The notes beneath the pieces are model-generated. The model ran no database searches. It was not told the DNA's origin and worked only from the letters and a program-made list of their open reading frames with translations. DNA of 64,000 nucleotides. Origin: Cladocopium goreaui (lineage: Eukaryota; Sar; Dinophyceae; Suessiales; Symbiodiniaceae). The stretch covers positions 424,941-488,940 of the forward strand of contig CAMXCT020002002.1 of the NCBI GenBank assembly GCA_947184155.2. The letters are read 5' to 3'. Positions 1 through 12,743 of the stretch are shown here, piece after piece. The position numbers and the translations under genes are program-made. Each line of letters starts with the position of its first letter. Within the stretch, counting starts at the first letter, position 1.

Positions 1-2231
1 CTGTTTCGGAACCGCCCGCTAGGACTTCGTTGTGGAGCTGTTTTGAGGGCATGGGAGCTGGCAGCAGCAGTCAACATTGTAGGATTTCAGAACATCCAAT
101 TGCGTGAGCCATTTCCGTGAGTCCGAGTGATCTGATACAAAGTTGTCTTTGAGCCAAGCTTGACAGGCAAAAGCAGTGTGGAGTTCTTTGATGTGCCGAT
201 ATGTGCCGCATTTACGAAGGACAATCTAACAATCTAAATGTCCCCAATTTCATCCCCCAATAGTCAATCAGTTTCAGCCCATACACTAATGCTCCAAATT
301 GTCGTGCCGAGGCAAAAACGAGAGTGATCGGCAGCCATCGGAGCATCTCTCATCGCGCCACATGCATGTGGCTGCATCTTGGTACCCTGTCTCATACGGC
401 CAGTAGATTAATTGTTGCAATCCCAATTGCACTAGATTATACTGTAAACCCATTTCCAATATCCAATCATCAACAAACAGGTGTTTGATATTGTTTTGAT
501 TCATGGTCTTTTGAGTCTTTTAACAAACAGGTGCTTGATATTGTTTGTACCACATTCTTTTCCGGGGTCGGCGGCAGGGGCGGCAGCCCTTAAATATATA
601 TATATATAGAGATTCATATCGATTTATATAGAATCTATAGATTTGCAGTGAATATAAAGCTGATCAAAGCTAGAGGTGTCTAAAGTGGTAAGAATTGGAT
701 TCCAAACAAAGTATCAAATCTGTCCCATGCTTGCGACATTGAAAAGGTCATGGGCCTTGATCGAACTGCCATGCACTGGTCGAGATTCCGGTCGGGTACG
801 GTCCAGTACTGATCCCATCACGACCTGGGAATGTGACATCGCAGCTTGTCCATTCAATCATCTCTGGTCGATTGTTAGGTCAACGGTCCCTTTTTGAATA
901 TTCTAAGGGCAAACCACATGAAGGTGTGCACACACACTCCAGCCTGAAATTGACCATTCATCTCTTCTCAATGTCACCACTCCCCCACACCAAGGCTTGT
1001 ATAGACTCTCTGGCCTGCTCAGATAAAGCCAAGATGCCCAAGGTATTGACCTTATCATTCAGTCAGCATACAAGCCTTTTCATAAGATCTTGTGACAGCT
1101 TGAGCATCTGTATCTCAAGATCTTGTGTCTCAAATTTGAGCTACAGCAGCTACAGCATCACAAGAAGCTCTAGAGGCGACAAGTTGCTGCAATGTAAGCG
1201 CCAGCAATGAAGACAAACCAGCCGGCCAGCACCCAGAGCAGGTTTATGAACTGCTTGTAGACAGATCCCGACCTCTCGGTACACTCACAATGTTTTGGTT
1301 GGGTTGTTTCCACACATGCTACTGCACCTACCACCATTGCTATCCTTGCCTCTCCAGCCAAAAAGCTAGACCAATCAGAAGCGCGATATACCTTGGTGCA
1401 GGGTGGGTCTGCGGAGAATACAATTTCCGGAGAATTAGATGTCTAACTTGGAACTTTGGGTCACTAAACACGAATCGGACGCCGCAAAGCCAAATTTAAA
1501 AGCAGTTGATTGCAGTTGTACAAATCCACAGGGCAAAATTCAGAATCAAAGTCCCTGAGCCCTGAGCCATCCACGTTACAACAGAAGGTTTTGTCCCAAG
1601 GAGTCTTGTAGCATCTTGTAGCTGTGTTTGATAGCTTGATCTGTTCAAGCTACAGGAGGCACACTCCAAGACCGAAAATCCAAGAAATTGCAGTGGTCAC
1701 ACCCACGATGCCCCATGCGGCCAGATTCACAATGATGAAGCCTCAAAAGCAAAACAAACTTCTTGGCAAGATGAGTTTAAGAGGGGAACACGCTTATTAG
1801 CAGTGAAAATGCATCTGAGATGAGTCAGGCAGCAAAAAGGATCGATGAAAAAAGCAAACACTTTGTTTTTTCCAGCACACAATGAACTTTTGATCGGCCA
1901 AAATGAGACATGTTTTATAAAATCACATTTCAGATCATTTCAGCACCTTGCCGCACCATCGCTACATCTCAGGGTTTTTCTCCCCTTTTGACCCTCCCAG
2001 ATCCTCCCAGATCCTCCCAGATCCTCCCAGCTCCCATCGATGCCTAGCCAGCCCAGCACACCAACACCGACACTCTGCTGCGCATCGGCGGAGTCTGCAG
2101 TCGGCTTCACTCCCTGTGCCTCCAAGTTGGGAGCGCTCAGTGATTGGTCAGATTTGACTGTTCAATGAATTGGTCCGGCACAACACCTATGTAGATAGCC
2201 AAGGTTGACCATGTTCTTCATCCTTCACAAG
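1..2231. other. Gene-poor left end, no gene supported
   Basis: No ORF here shows convincing protein character. Visible landmarks are a near-identical 24-bp duplication around 475-546 (aacaggtg[t/c]ttgatattgtt), a short TA run at 592-609, and four tandem copies of a decamer (ctcccagatc type) at 1991-2030. A possible plus-strand coiled-coil-like exon near 1100-1170 follows a CAG acceptor, but the CAG-rich composition makes it unsafe to call. It could be intron or intergenic DNA upstream of the plus-strand exon at 2232. Confidence 0.5.
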
Positions 2232-2454
2232 AAAGTTTGGTGCTCTTCGTCTTCGTGAGACTTCACAAGAGACATGGACACACCGTGCCACCCATGCTCG
2301 AACTTCAGACCACCATGCTAAGAGACTTAAGATTGGGGACGAGATTCTTCGTGAACATTTTAAAGACGAGCTAGGAGACAAACTTGACAGGACAAGCTGG
2401 ACAGCAGCCGCATCGAAATTCCGGCAAGAAGCTACGCGAGAACCACCTCCTTGA
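2232..2454 (+). CDS. Candidate terminal exon, protein not recognised
   Basis: An open frame of 73 codons starts just after a CACAAG acceptor and ends at TGA 2452-2454. The translation is polar and helix-forming (for example HHAKRLKIGDEILREHFKDE and KLDRTSWTAAASKFRQEAT), which is much more protein-like than the other two frames. It has no ATG, so it would be an internal or last exon of a plus-strand gene whose upstream exons I could not identify. No family is recognised. The neighbouring exons from 2.8 kb on are on the opposite strand, so this would be a convergent gene. Confidence 0.4.
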
Positions 2455-2806
2455 TGCTATGAGAAGTAAGAATCCGTACAGTTTTCAGCTGCAGAATAAC
2501 ATTAGTTATAGTTATAGTCATAATAATGTTATCAACTCTCTGCACTTAAGAATGCTCTAGCCAATTCGAAGCCACAATTTGTCTGGCCTTCGTGTTGGAA
2601 AAGATAAAAGACTTGATCCAAATGCGATAAAATTCAAACGGACAAGATCGAAGCCTCCACATCTGATGCTGCTGTCTCCGCCATGACTGGCTGCCTGGAC
2701 CAGAAATCAACATAAAATCATATTGAAACCTAATTCAAATACTGCGAGACGGTCCAATTCCGGGGTCCGTTGCTCGTTACTGTTACTCTCTCTGATCAAC
2801 TTATGC

Positions 2807-5164
2807 CTAAGGCCTAAAGTCAACATTGAATCCATGTGGCTCGAACCAGTCCTTGCAACCCCGTTTGCCCATGCCTCTGCAAACAGAGAACGGTTTGACA
2901 CCAAACTGATCGCAGTCCAGAAAAAGGAGCAGCGGAACAGAAGTTCAATCCAGGTAGCATCCCTCAATACATCCTAGACTTGTACGCATCAAGATCCGAA
3001 ACATGGGGGAATGCACTTGCATGCACTAGACTCCAATCTAAAATCATGCTGCGAAGTAAAGAAAAACACTGATAGATCTGACAGTGAAACGTCGTCTCGC
3101 AAAAGAATCACCAACTGGCAATGCCTGGAACTGAAAGCTACTGAAAGCTACAATCAACGTGGCCTTCACTTCTCACATCTGAGTGCTCTTGCCCTCTGCC
3201 GATGCAGCCGATGCCATCGCATCATGGTGAAAGCGAGAGCGTCAAAGTTGCATCATATTCAGTGCTGAATTGAAACTACAAAATCTCCAAAAACAGTTTC
3301 TGGTTCACCGGATTCAAACCAGGTTTGTCTTGTTCATTCCAAGGCTTTCCAAGGTATTGAGCTGTGCTTTGTGGGATATACAAGAAACATCAAGAAACAC
3401 GTGTGCCTCAATGATAAACTGATAAACGCTTCGAGTCTGCGAAGAGCGTGGAAGTGCGCCACTAGTACTGAGCCAGACTCATTGCTCAGGAAGCACTGAA
3501 GAGATTTTGTACGAATGGAAGCAGACTGCGAATCTGCTGGACAAAATAAACATCATCAACCACACCATATCTTTTTGCCCATTAAGCTGGGAAAATGCAA
3601 TATCCACCCGGTTTTACCAGGCAGCTTTGTTTGGAACAAAGGTGAGACAGAGCGCAAGAAATCAGGTTGAATTCTGCCAATGGACAAAAGCATGCGGTCG
3701 ATATCAATTCTATCTGCCAAGTAAAAAGGTAGCTTGCAAAGTAGCACATTTCGACCCAGGCTTACGCTCATTTGTACTATTGGAGCTCCCTGTTAAATCT
3801 CCCAGTCAAAATGGAGATTGACGAAGCGTATGGAAGCACATCTTCTTGGAAAAGTCTGGAGTCTGGCCCAAATGTTGTCCCTTAAAAGCTTGCAGACCTG
3901 CTGCACAGAGCATGGCGAACTGCTCCTTTGTTTCAGATGCAGCTGGCAGGTACAATAGCAATAGGTCCCGTCAAGGTAATGGAGTGGCCCTTTCAAGCAT
4001 CAAAGCCAAAAACATGTCATTTGCAAGAAATGTACCTGGGCTGATCAGTGAGACTCAGCAAAATGTCAAAGGAACGGATTCTTTGGGGCCCATTTCAGCT
4101 TCTGAGTGCACAATATCTTACAAATGTTGCTGCGCAACTATGCAATTGTGGCCGATGCTGCTGATTTCGTTCATATGGTTGAATTTAAGATAAGACATCT
4201 TGACCTCGTGCTAGTACAATAATTTAATAGATCAAGCAGCGGACCAAAACCCTAGCAGGCTCAACTCATATGCGAATCTTTGGCACTCGTGCAATCAGCC
4301 TTGACCAAGGCATTCTGCCAGTGTGACAGAACAAACGTGCCACAAAGAAGTAGAGAGTAGAGAGTCAAAAACAAAAATTCCTCAGTTTCATGGAGAGGAT
4401 TATTATTGTTTGTTTCTCTGCTCATGATTCTGTGTGCGTCTTTGGTCACTAGATCCATCAAGCTCTTCCGACTTGAACGGTGTCTCTGTCACTTGAACAT
4501 CAGCCACTACTTGAAATGTATTACAGCAAAAGATCCCCGCCACGTGCAACATGGAGGAGATTTGCACAGCCCCAGGAGTGACTGACGAAAGGCTAAGCGG
4601 ATGCTTGATGCGTCGAGACACGAGTGCATGAGCCGGGTTTTAGGCAATTTGTGTGAATCACCTCAGGCAAAGCTCTTCAAAACAACAATTCGATCTGTGG
4701 AACAAACGGCCTCCCCGTGGGCAACAGTCTCTTAGACTTCCTAGAACATATTCAGATGCCAGAGCATAGGCTTTCGAACATAAAAGTAAAAGAGCGGTTC
4801 GACATTTGCCTCGCATGAAGTCTTACATTTCTCCAATTTTCTCCAAACGTGCAAAATGGCAAACATTACCAGCTCCACAGATAGAATGACTCCCCGGTGT
4901 TTTCCCACTGAACTAGTGCAGCTTGGTGACACTTCTGTGGGTACTGAATCCTGAGCATGGCTGCATGATCTAGTGTCTTGAGAATCGTTTTGTAAACTAC
5001 CTCAAAGTTCAGGAAACTATTTGTATGCCCTGCCCTAACAGATTGATTAGTGAGGCTACAAGCGCCAAGTGAATCTGTTTTGTTCTATAGTGGCAAAATT
5101 ATATTTAAGGCCAACTACTTGCAAAGCAACTCCTTTCCCAATTTTTCCTCATTGAAGGCTGCAT
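2807..5164 (-). CDS. Run of candidate small exons, minus strand, unknown gene
   Basis: Reading the minus strand, short protein-like patches behind AG acceptors recur: 5164-5119 (AAFNEEKLGKELLC, GT donor), 5029-5001, 4960-4870 (ends at GTAATG), 4694-4662 (GTGATT donor), 4581-4525 (GTAATA donor), 3942 to about 3806 (SETKEQFAMLCAAGLQAFKG then TPDFSKKMCFHTLRQSPF), 3586-3513 (LNGQKDMVWLMMFILSS) and 2905 to about 2807 (FGVKPFSV, then KRGCKDWFEPHGFNVDFRP). Phases were not reconciled across all of them, so they may belong to one gene or to two, either continuing the gene above or separate from it. Stops at 3808-3806 and 2809-2807 could be real ends. No family is recognised. Confidence 0.35.
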
Positions 5165-5369
5165 CTTTGGGAAAAGCCACACAATCCGTCTCCATGATGG
5201 AAATCCAAGATTCTGATGTAGTTTCTTGCGATTGTCAACCTTCTCCTTAGAGCAAACTCGAAATTGCAGCTATCGCAGACCCATCCACCGCCAATGCTAG
5301 AAGTTTAGACCATAAAATTGGATTCTTGGGACCAGCATGCATCACCCCTTTGCACGGATCTGTGGCCTA

Positions 5370-8300
5370 TCAAGAGATCTTCTTAAAGTCCATCTCAATG
5401 GTTACCTGTATTCTTGGATAAGTTATGATTGGAAACCGCGACGCCGAGCTACCTTCATTTCCTTAAGTTTCTTGCCCCAAGCCGACTCCTGGAACCACCT
5501 GCAGAACAAGAACCTCCTAAAGTTGCTCTTCTGGTTGCAATTCATGTGTCTGATTATCTGATTTCCTAACCTTGTTCTGATCAAGGTTAATGCGAAGTCA
5601 CACCACGTCAAATGTCAGTGTGGTGATATGTGGAGTGTAGCTGTGTGGCTCAGAATTTTTGGCCTCTCAGCAACAGCAGCTCGGAGACGTTCATCAAAGT
5701 CCTCGCTGTCAATGGTGGGCTCCGGAGGCTCTCGAAGCGTGGATGCAAAGTTGTCGCCTGGGCGCCCAGGGAACTCTCGTTGATGGAACTCCCAGGGTTA
5801 TTTTTTGCGTAGCCAGCTGCTTGTGTTTCTTCACATTCAACACAGTACAATGTGGCTCTTTCAATAGCTCAGTGCTTGCACAATGCTTCGATGCAAATGG
5901 CTGTCACTAGGTCAAAAATGATCAAAGAAGCATTTAGTCACGGCTCTGAGCAATGGCTGTTGAGATGTTTTGATTCTTTCTGGCTTCAAATTCATCATTA
6001 GCTCTTCCTTTTTTACCCTTTTCTGGATCAGAGTGAAACGTCCAGAGAATCCTGGGGCCCCTGCGTTGTGGTCTGTAGTTAAAATCTTCAACGAGCAAAG
6101 GTCGCTGAAAGGCACTGACCTTCACGCGCGCAGGATGCGCTCTAAATGGCTGACAGTTAAGAGTGTGCAGAGTGGGCGAGTGATTAAAAATGGGCTGAAG
6201 GAACATCCATGTGATGAAATTCCTGCTTCACTGTGTGGGAACCTTGAAGGACTGTGTGAGAGAGAGTGTGTGATTGAATAGTGATCGAGGAGTGAGTGAA
6301 CAGGTGAGTGAATAAGTACTCGGTGAATAAAATATTTGAGACATATCCTTCGGGTAAATTGCAGCAGTGACGCTACTGAATCGTCAAGTTCTTGCTACAT
6401 TTGGTTTTCAAAGAGCCGGAAACATACCTAGAAGTCCTTGGCGCAGCCACTAAAATGCATTTTTGCTAATTGGAATTACAAACACACAAATGCAGCAGCC
6501 CAACAACACCTTTACACTGCCACTACAAGGCTGCTCAAACCCTTGTAACATTCAATGGAAGTTGCAATCTACCATCGCAGAAAAAGTGCACGAAGCAGTG
6601 TGACACGGAATCTGAATAAGGTCGTTTCACTCTTACCGCGAGCAATCAAACTAGAGTTTTCTGAACCATCGCTTTTTGCCGACACTTGCCGCTTGCCCAG
6701 AACATTTGTGAGTGTGTGTGTATGTGTAGGTTGCTTTTGTCTGTCGCCGACAAAGCATCTTGATTCGAAAAGTATCAGACGCTGCAGAGCGGCAACCTTT
6801 CGTGTTCTCTGTCCCAAAAAAAATAGAAGGTTTTTGGAGTCAAATGATGCAACCAAACTCAGAAGTTTCTGACCATGAAGCAGTGCCATTGTAGGGCCCC
6901 TGAAAGTTGCATGTATGAAAATTAAGCAAGAGAAATCAGCAACACATCAAATTCTCAAGAATTGTTCAACGACACTATGAAACCACTTCCAGTAATGAGC
7001 CACTCCGCATGGTGTTTTTTCTGCCTTGTGATCACTGATTCTCCGGAGATGTTTTCAGGTATGTTGTGTGCCATTCCAAACAATGTTCTTACACTCAAAA
7101 ATCACCTGTGATCAAAGTAAGTGTGCTCAAATTAAAATAAGTGAGTGGGTCATCATTTGCATTTTGAGGCATACCAGACATACCACAAAAAGCATTTGGC
7201 TCCATATCGTCCATATGATGGTAGCTGCTGTCACATATCCAACATAAGCCCCCCCGCTTGGGCACCAGTGGCAACCACCAGAATTGCGCACTAGCAGCCC
7301 CCAGCTACATTTGGACATGCCACATGCCTATGTTTTGAAGAACCATTAGTAACACCAAGAAGATTAGAAAAGACAGCAGCAGCTATCTTATTGTCAAGAT
7401 TAAACTATATTCATTATATAAAGGCTTTGAGAACAAGGCCTCGACAGCACGCAAGTGCTCCCATCGTTCATGCTCTTCTTGCTGCAGCTCCCTTCGCCTT
7501 TCCTCCTCGAGACTGCAGAGCATTCCACAATAAGCGCGTGGCCTATGCATAGACCTGGTATGACATACTCCCGAATATTTCCCTGCTTCTCTGTGGAGAA
7601 TTGCCTAGATGATAGAGGTTGTGAGAAACAAGTCGCATGGCGCTTCAGTCCTGCTGCTGCCGTAGCATCTCAAACCCAGCTTGCACGTCAGATAAACGAA
7701 ACAAGGGCTCTCTCGTGTTCATCTTCTGTCTCATTTCTTGGACCTGTCAGAATGATTGCTTCAGTTACCAGGACATCTGGGACATCTGTTGTTTTTGCTC
7801 AAAACTCACAACACAGAATGAGGCAGGCAGGTTGTGTCCTGTGTTTGCACAATTCAAGACATCTGTCGCAGTTAAAGTGCGTATGATGTACTCAAGGTAG
7901 TGGTTTGTCTTTGCTCATCAGACCCAAAATGTCTGGTGTGCCTGTTTCTTGTATTCATCCTCCTGCTCCTTCATCTTTTTCATTCTCTCCTGAATCAACA
8001 GTAGAGATCTGCTAAGCAGCGCTACCTGGAAGCTGCAAGTTGGAAAGAAAAAACTGAAAATGCAAAGATTCTGCGCATTGCTCCTGGAGCATGGCCTGTT
8101 GGTTTGGGCTCAGTTTTGATGGTCGCACTGGAGCTGATGTTGGCCTTGACCTTCCCTTCTCTACAGCAGCCTGGGACCAATCTCATTGTCCAGGACAAAA
8201 TCTGCAGGAAAGTGAACAATGTCAGGTAAGGAGTAGACCGTGGCGCATGTTGAATTGTTGCTGCCCATGCCATGATACTATCTGCATGGTGTCCCAAGAC

Positions 8301-9281
8301 TGTTCGCAATTTTTTTTTGTCCCTTTGCTTCACTGAATAAAGGACCAAAGCCTGCAATGCTTTGCGCTGCACCAGCTCTTGCTTCGAGGTCTCATCATGT
8401 TTGGCCTGTAAGCCAACCCCGTGCATCTGGAATCAGCCCCGAACATTGCCTTGCATGAAGCAAACCGATATGCATCAACCAGTTCAGAATATCAGAATGT
8501 CATGCCAACTTTGTTCCATGAAATGTTGAAAAGGTATGGACACGTAGAATTAACGCAGTTGTGCAACCCAAAAGCAGGTTCCAGGATTCCAGGGTCCCAG
8601 GGTGCTGTTCCGGTTTTTGGGTTCGGCACAAAACAGCATCCCAAACCAGAGATTGAAACCCAGCAGTCACTGCTGTTGGGAATTCAACAATATAGAATTA
8701 GCTCCACCCGCAGTACAAATGCCTTCGCAGCAATCTCAATTCGCTCATCAAAAGAAAGACCTGCGTTCGAACGTACCTGAAGAATTCATTCAAGCAAACC
8801 ACAACTATTTTTTGCGAAGCACTGGATAGTAAGAGACAGTAAGAGGCCATAAATTGAAAGAACAAACCAATCGAAGTCACTGGACATTTCTTCTGTTCAA
8901 ATTTGTTCCCTGTTGCTCCTGTTGCTTGCCACAACCCCATTTTTCGCATGGACACAAACCCCAGAAATTGTCCAATCTTGAGGTGTGGACTGTCTTGCTG
9001 AGACGGGCTCGAAGTTCGTGTTTCAATGCTTCCTTGCAAACCCGACAGGCAAGATTGAATCACGGCAAGTCAATTACAGAATCTGTATGTGAGCCGTGTT
9101 CTAAACCGTCTGTCATTCCACTATCCTGGTTGATGAATTGGCATTCCCAGTTTATGGATTAGGATAATTAACCAATTAACTTTAGAACGACCACACCCGT
9201 CCACCAACCACTCTTGCACCTTGAATTGAGTGTGGCGACCACCATTGGGAGACACAGGGTCTTCCGATGTCAATCCCATGG
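5370..9281 (-). CDS. Multi-exon host gene, coiled-coil-rich protein of unknown function
   Basis: Twelve minus-strand exons join in phase: 9281-9220, 9032-8960, 8760-8708, 8405-8279, 8201-8165, 8032-7924, 7743-7655, 7512-7446, 7227-7184, 6899-6854, 6808-6752 and 6691-6637. All follow AG. Donors are GT (GTGCAA, GTTTGT, GTATCA, GTCTGA, GTATGT, GTAAGA among them) except one likely GC at 7654. Translation could start at ATG 9279 (MGLTSEDPVSPNGG) and gives about 272 codons. The middle is alpha-helical and charged: ERMKKMKEQEDEYKKQAHQT, then LEEERRRELQQEEHERWEHL. Further exons at 6149-5942, 5788 to about 5642, 5498-5453 and 5405-5370 (ending KKIS then TGA) probably complete the protein, but the joins at 6636-6150, 5941-5789 and 5641-5499 are unresolved. 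I do not recognise the family. Confidence 0.6.
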
Positions 9282-10103
9282 CTGTCTGTGTCACTCAAAT
9301 AAAGCAATGCAAGGATGTGAACTGTTGGATTGTTGGATGTTATTCGTATAAATATGGAAGTAACCTCTTGTTTTCCAAAATTCAAGGTTTGCATGCATCA
9401 CATGTTGCAAGTATGGTCGCAAGCTTGAACAGGTTGTGAAAACATGTGACGGTGCACCGAAAATAAAAAACAACTGATGCCCCAAGGAGAGAAACTCTGT
9501 GCCAGCCTGAGTCAGTTTGAGTATAAATTCTCAAAGTTTGTCAAGTTGGGGCGGGAAAAACAATCATGGAGTCGCAGGTTCAGACGGCCTTCAAAACGCC
9601 ATTGTCATTTCAAAGCATTGGCATGCGGCACAAGCATTCAATCGATTGAAATCAATGTGGCAATTGAAACCGTGTTCGTTCTGCGCTCTTGAATATTTTT
9701 TTAACCACCCAATGTCTGGACAACATACTGTGTACTCTTGCACGAGTTACTCTTGCAAATCACCATTGTTTCAAATCAAAACCACGTGGGAAATTTGAAA
9801 TCATTTTTTTCATGTTGTCGCATTCCTCATTTCTAGCACACGACATTTCTTCCCTTCGGATAATTGAAAAACACACATGCAGTGTTCAATCCACAAAGTT
9901 GTCGAAAAAAACGTTGCAAGGATAAACATGTTTCCCAATATGACGCGAACAATGTCTCATTGCAAAAAAAATACTCCTACCACGCGCGCAGCTATGCGTA
10001 TGTATATACATATATATGTGTATATATATATATATACCTAAAATTTCCATAAATATGCATGTGTAAAAATAGATAAATACACATATAATTTTCATATATA
10101 TAC
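9282..10103. other. Upstream non-coding stretch grading into AT repeats
   Basis: No convincing exon was found upstream of the first exon of the minus-strand gene. From about 9990 the sequence becomes TA/TG-rich (tatatacata type runs) and leads into the large microsatellite. If ATG 9279 is the true start, a promoter or trans-splice acceptor for that gene would lie in this stretch; no specific motif could be identified. Confidence 0.4.
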
Positions 10104-10886
10104 ATATATATACGTATATACACGCATACATACATACATACATACATACATACATACATACATACATACATACATACATACATACATACATTACACACAT
10201 AACATAACAGAACATAACATACCATAACATAAAATAACACAACATAACCTAACATAGCATTAAAAAAACATTTACATACTAACACAAATACATACATACA
10301 CACCACACATACAATACATTACATTCATTACATACATTGCATGCATTACATACATTACATACATTACATTCATTACATACATTACATACATTACATACAT
10401 TACATACATTACATACATTACATACAATGCATTTATACATACATTACATACATTACATACATACAAACATACATACATACATACATTAAATACATACACA
10501 CATACATACATACCTACGTACATGCATGCATACATACATACATACATAAATACATACATACATTACATACATTACATACATTACATGCATTACATACATA
10601 CATACATACATACATACACACACATTCATACATACATACATACATACATAACATACATTGCATACATTACCTACATAACATACAGTACATACATAACATA
10701 CATAGCATGCATTACATACATTACATACATTACATACATTACTTACATAACATGCATAACATACATTACATATATTACATACATTACATACATTACATAC
10801 ATAACAATCAAACCATGCATAACATACATACCATACATCACATACATATCATACATACATACATACATACATACATACATACAAAC

Positions 10887-10917
<31 letters not shown>

Positions 10918-11003
10918 CACACATACATACATTCATACATACATACATACATACTGACTTAACATAACACAACATAACATAACATAACATTACATTACAT
11001 ACA

Positions 11004-11034
<31 letters not shown>

Positions 11035-11095
11035 CATACATTACATTACATTACATTACATTACATTACATTACATTACATTACATCAGAAGAAA
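10104..11095. repeat. About 1-kb compound microsatellite, (TACA)n and ATTACATAC units
   Basis: Nearly all of this kilobase is built from TACA tetranucleotides, with sub-blocks of ACATAACATA (10190-10260) and of the nonamer ACATTACAT (10320-10440, repeated near 10560-10830), ending in ATTAC pentamers at 11041-11085. The strong period-4/period-9 structure leaves open frames on both strands that encode only YIH, THI or YVC repeats. They are repeat translations and not genes. Confidence 0.95.
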
Positions 11096-11203
11096 GAAGA
11101 GTAGAAGAGAAAGAGTCAGAAGAAAAGCAGATGCCGATGCGCGAAAAGGTAGGAAAGTCGCGAAACACTGTGTTTTCCCAATGATTTGGGGCTCCGGAGG
11201 GTC

Positions 11204-11785
11204 TTTTTTTTTCCGCCAGTCGCCTCTTGGCTTTCGCCAGGTCGATCCACACGCTCTATTGGCATGCAACATGTTCCATTAATTCAGGCATTTAATTGCC
11301 ACATTGTTGATGGGCCGCCAAAGTAGTGCTGATGAAGGACCAGTACACAGTCCTATAGGCCGTCGTCATGCAATGAAACAGAAAAGGGGACCAAACAAGA
11401 AGCACAACAGAACAAACAAAAAGCAAAACGCAACAGCAAACAAAAACCAAAACAAGGGAAACATTGCATGCGACAGGGGGCCATATATAGCACACTGCAA
11501 AAGAAAATGGCTTTGCATTAACTAAGATTGGTATGGCGAGAGCAACCAAACAACAAGGAAAAAGCGAACCACCACGAAACAGACTCGCCATACAAGATCT
11601 GTGAGAAAGAAAACAACACAGCACTGTGCGGAAACCAGGGCTCCCCCCAGCCAGGAGCCCCGAGATCACACAGAGCAAGCCCCGTAGGGATAACATCTCA
11701 CAAATCTATAAATTGAGACTAGCAATGACACCGTCACGTAGCCAAAGGGAGGTGAAACGAAGTGTGAAACAGGGCTATGGTGTGA
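11204..11785 (-). mobile_element. SINE-like or truncated non-LTR element, poly(A) at left end
   Basis: A T run at 11204-11212 is the reverse-strand poly(A) tail. The element shares its 3' region (TTTCCG...CGCCAGGTCG next to the tail) and a core (AACCAGGGC[T]CCCCCCAGCC, then a GAGATCACAC block, 11633-11680) with the element at 51808-52469. The middle is A-rich on the plus strand. No matching target-site duplication was found, and the right boundary is set only by loss of similarity. It encodes no recognisable protein, so it is a short interspersed element or a truncated LINE tail of a family with at least two copies here. Confidence 0.55.
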
Positions 11786-11839
11786 AAAATGGACACGCCT
11801 CTACCTCTCAGATTCCACTCAGTAGTTCTTTTCCAAGCA

Positions 11840-12196
11840 TCAGCATCTGCGGGACATTCTCAAGTGTTCTTGGAGCTCATCAAAGTGAGTTGGATCCGGC
11901 AGCTGTGCATAGTGTTCCTCTGAAGAGGTGCTAGAACCTTTCTCAGTGCGGGGCAGTAACAAAAGCGCCTTTTGTGCTTCACTGACTTCATAACTCGCTG
12001 AGATAGTGCAACTATCTAGAATGCAACTCAGTTGGTGCAATTGGCGCGTTGCATTGTCAAGATCAGTTATTCGCTGGGGCGGAACTTCTGGGATGCCCCG
12101 GAGCTTGTGGCACGCTTTTTCTAAAAGTTTGGTGGCGGTTTCTATTTCCTCACTGGAGACTTGGCACAGTGTCAGTTGGGTAATAGCCGTTGCCAT
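11840..12196 (-). CDS. Orphan 118-codon ORF or exon, helical, unknown
   Basis: ATG-initiated minus-strand frame with protein-like composition: MATAITQLTLCQVSSEEIET, a heptad-like helix around residues 20-35, then LDNATRQLHQLSCILDSCTI and an acidic C-terminus. The opposite-strand frames are much less convincing. It may be an exon of a decayed gene together with the patches at 12744-13267, or a fragment of a mobile-element Gag. No family is recognised. Confidence 0.35.
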   Translation of the reverse strand: MATAITQLTLCQVSSEEIETATKLLEKACHKLRGIPEVPPQRITDLDNATRQLHQLSCILDSCTISASYEVSEAQKALLLLPRTEKGSSTSSEEHYAQLPDPTHFDELQEHLRMSRRC

Positions 12197-12265
12197 CGGT
12201 GAACAGCAGCTGTTTCCATCCGAAGATCACCAATGCAGATCAGTGCTAACGTCTGAGAAACCAAA

Positions 12266-12536
12266 CGGCCATCTTAAAGGTTGAAGCGCGGCAGGCGCAG
12301 CGCTTGCCCGTACGGCCATCTTAAAAGTTGAAGCGCGGCAGGTGCAGTGTTGAGAACTCCGTGCGGCCATCCTAAAGGTTGAAGCGCGGCAGGTGCAGCG
12401 CTTGAGAACCCAGTACGGCCATCTTGAAAGTTGACGCGCGCGGCAGGCGCAGCGCTTGAGAACCCAGTACGGCCATCTTAAACATTGAAGCGTGGTAGGC
12501 GCAGCCCTTGAGAACCCCGTACGGCCATCTTTCCTT
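12266..12536. repeat. Tandem repeat, 47-54 bp units
   Basis: Six starts of CGGCCATC occur at 12266, 12313, 12364, 12416, 12470 and 12522. Each is followed by TTGAAGCGCGGCAGG[C/T]GCAG and a variable GAGAACCC[A/C]GTA spacer. A further copy in the opposite orientation (GCGCTTCAACCTTTAAGATG) lies at about 13295-13323, so the array and the single copy form an inverted pair about 0.8 kb apart. Confidence 0.85.
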
Positions 12537-12743
12537 GCATGGCCCCACAAGGGCCAACCACAAACTGAACCCCTGCGACCCCATTGTCAATGTTGAGGGT
12601 GTGTTGATGCTATTGCAAGTAAGAAGTAAATTCTAATTTGAGGATGTGACCTGAGGCAAAATTTCTTTTTGATGGCTATCAGTTCAAAAGGTGAAACTGC
12701 AACATTAAGCCTCCGTCCAACATTGAAGATGGGGCGCAGGGAT

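Noticed and set aside
10341..10967. 208-codon plus-strand ORF and several minus-strand ORFs in the TACA repeat
   Set aside because: They translate only the microsatellite (YIH/THI/YVC repeats).
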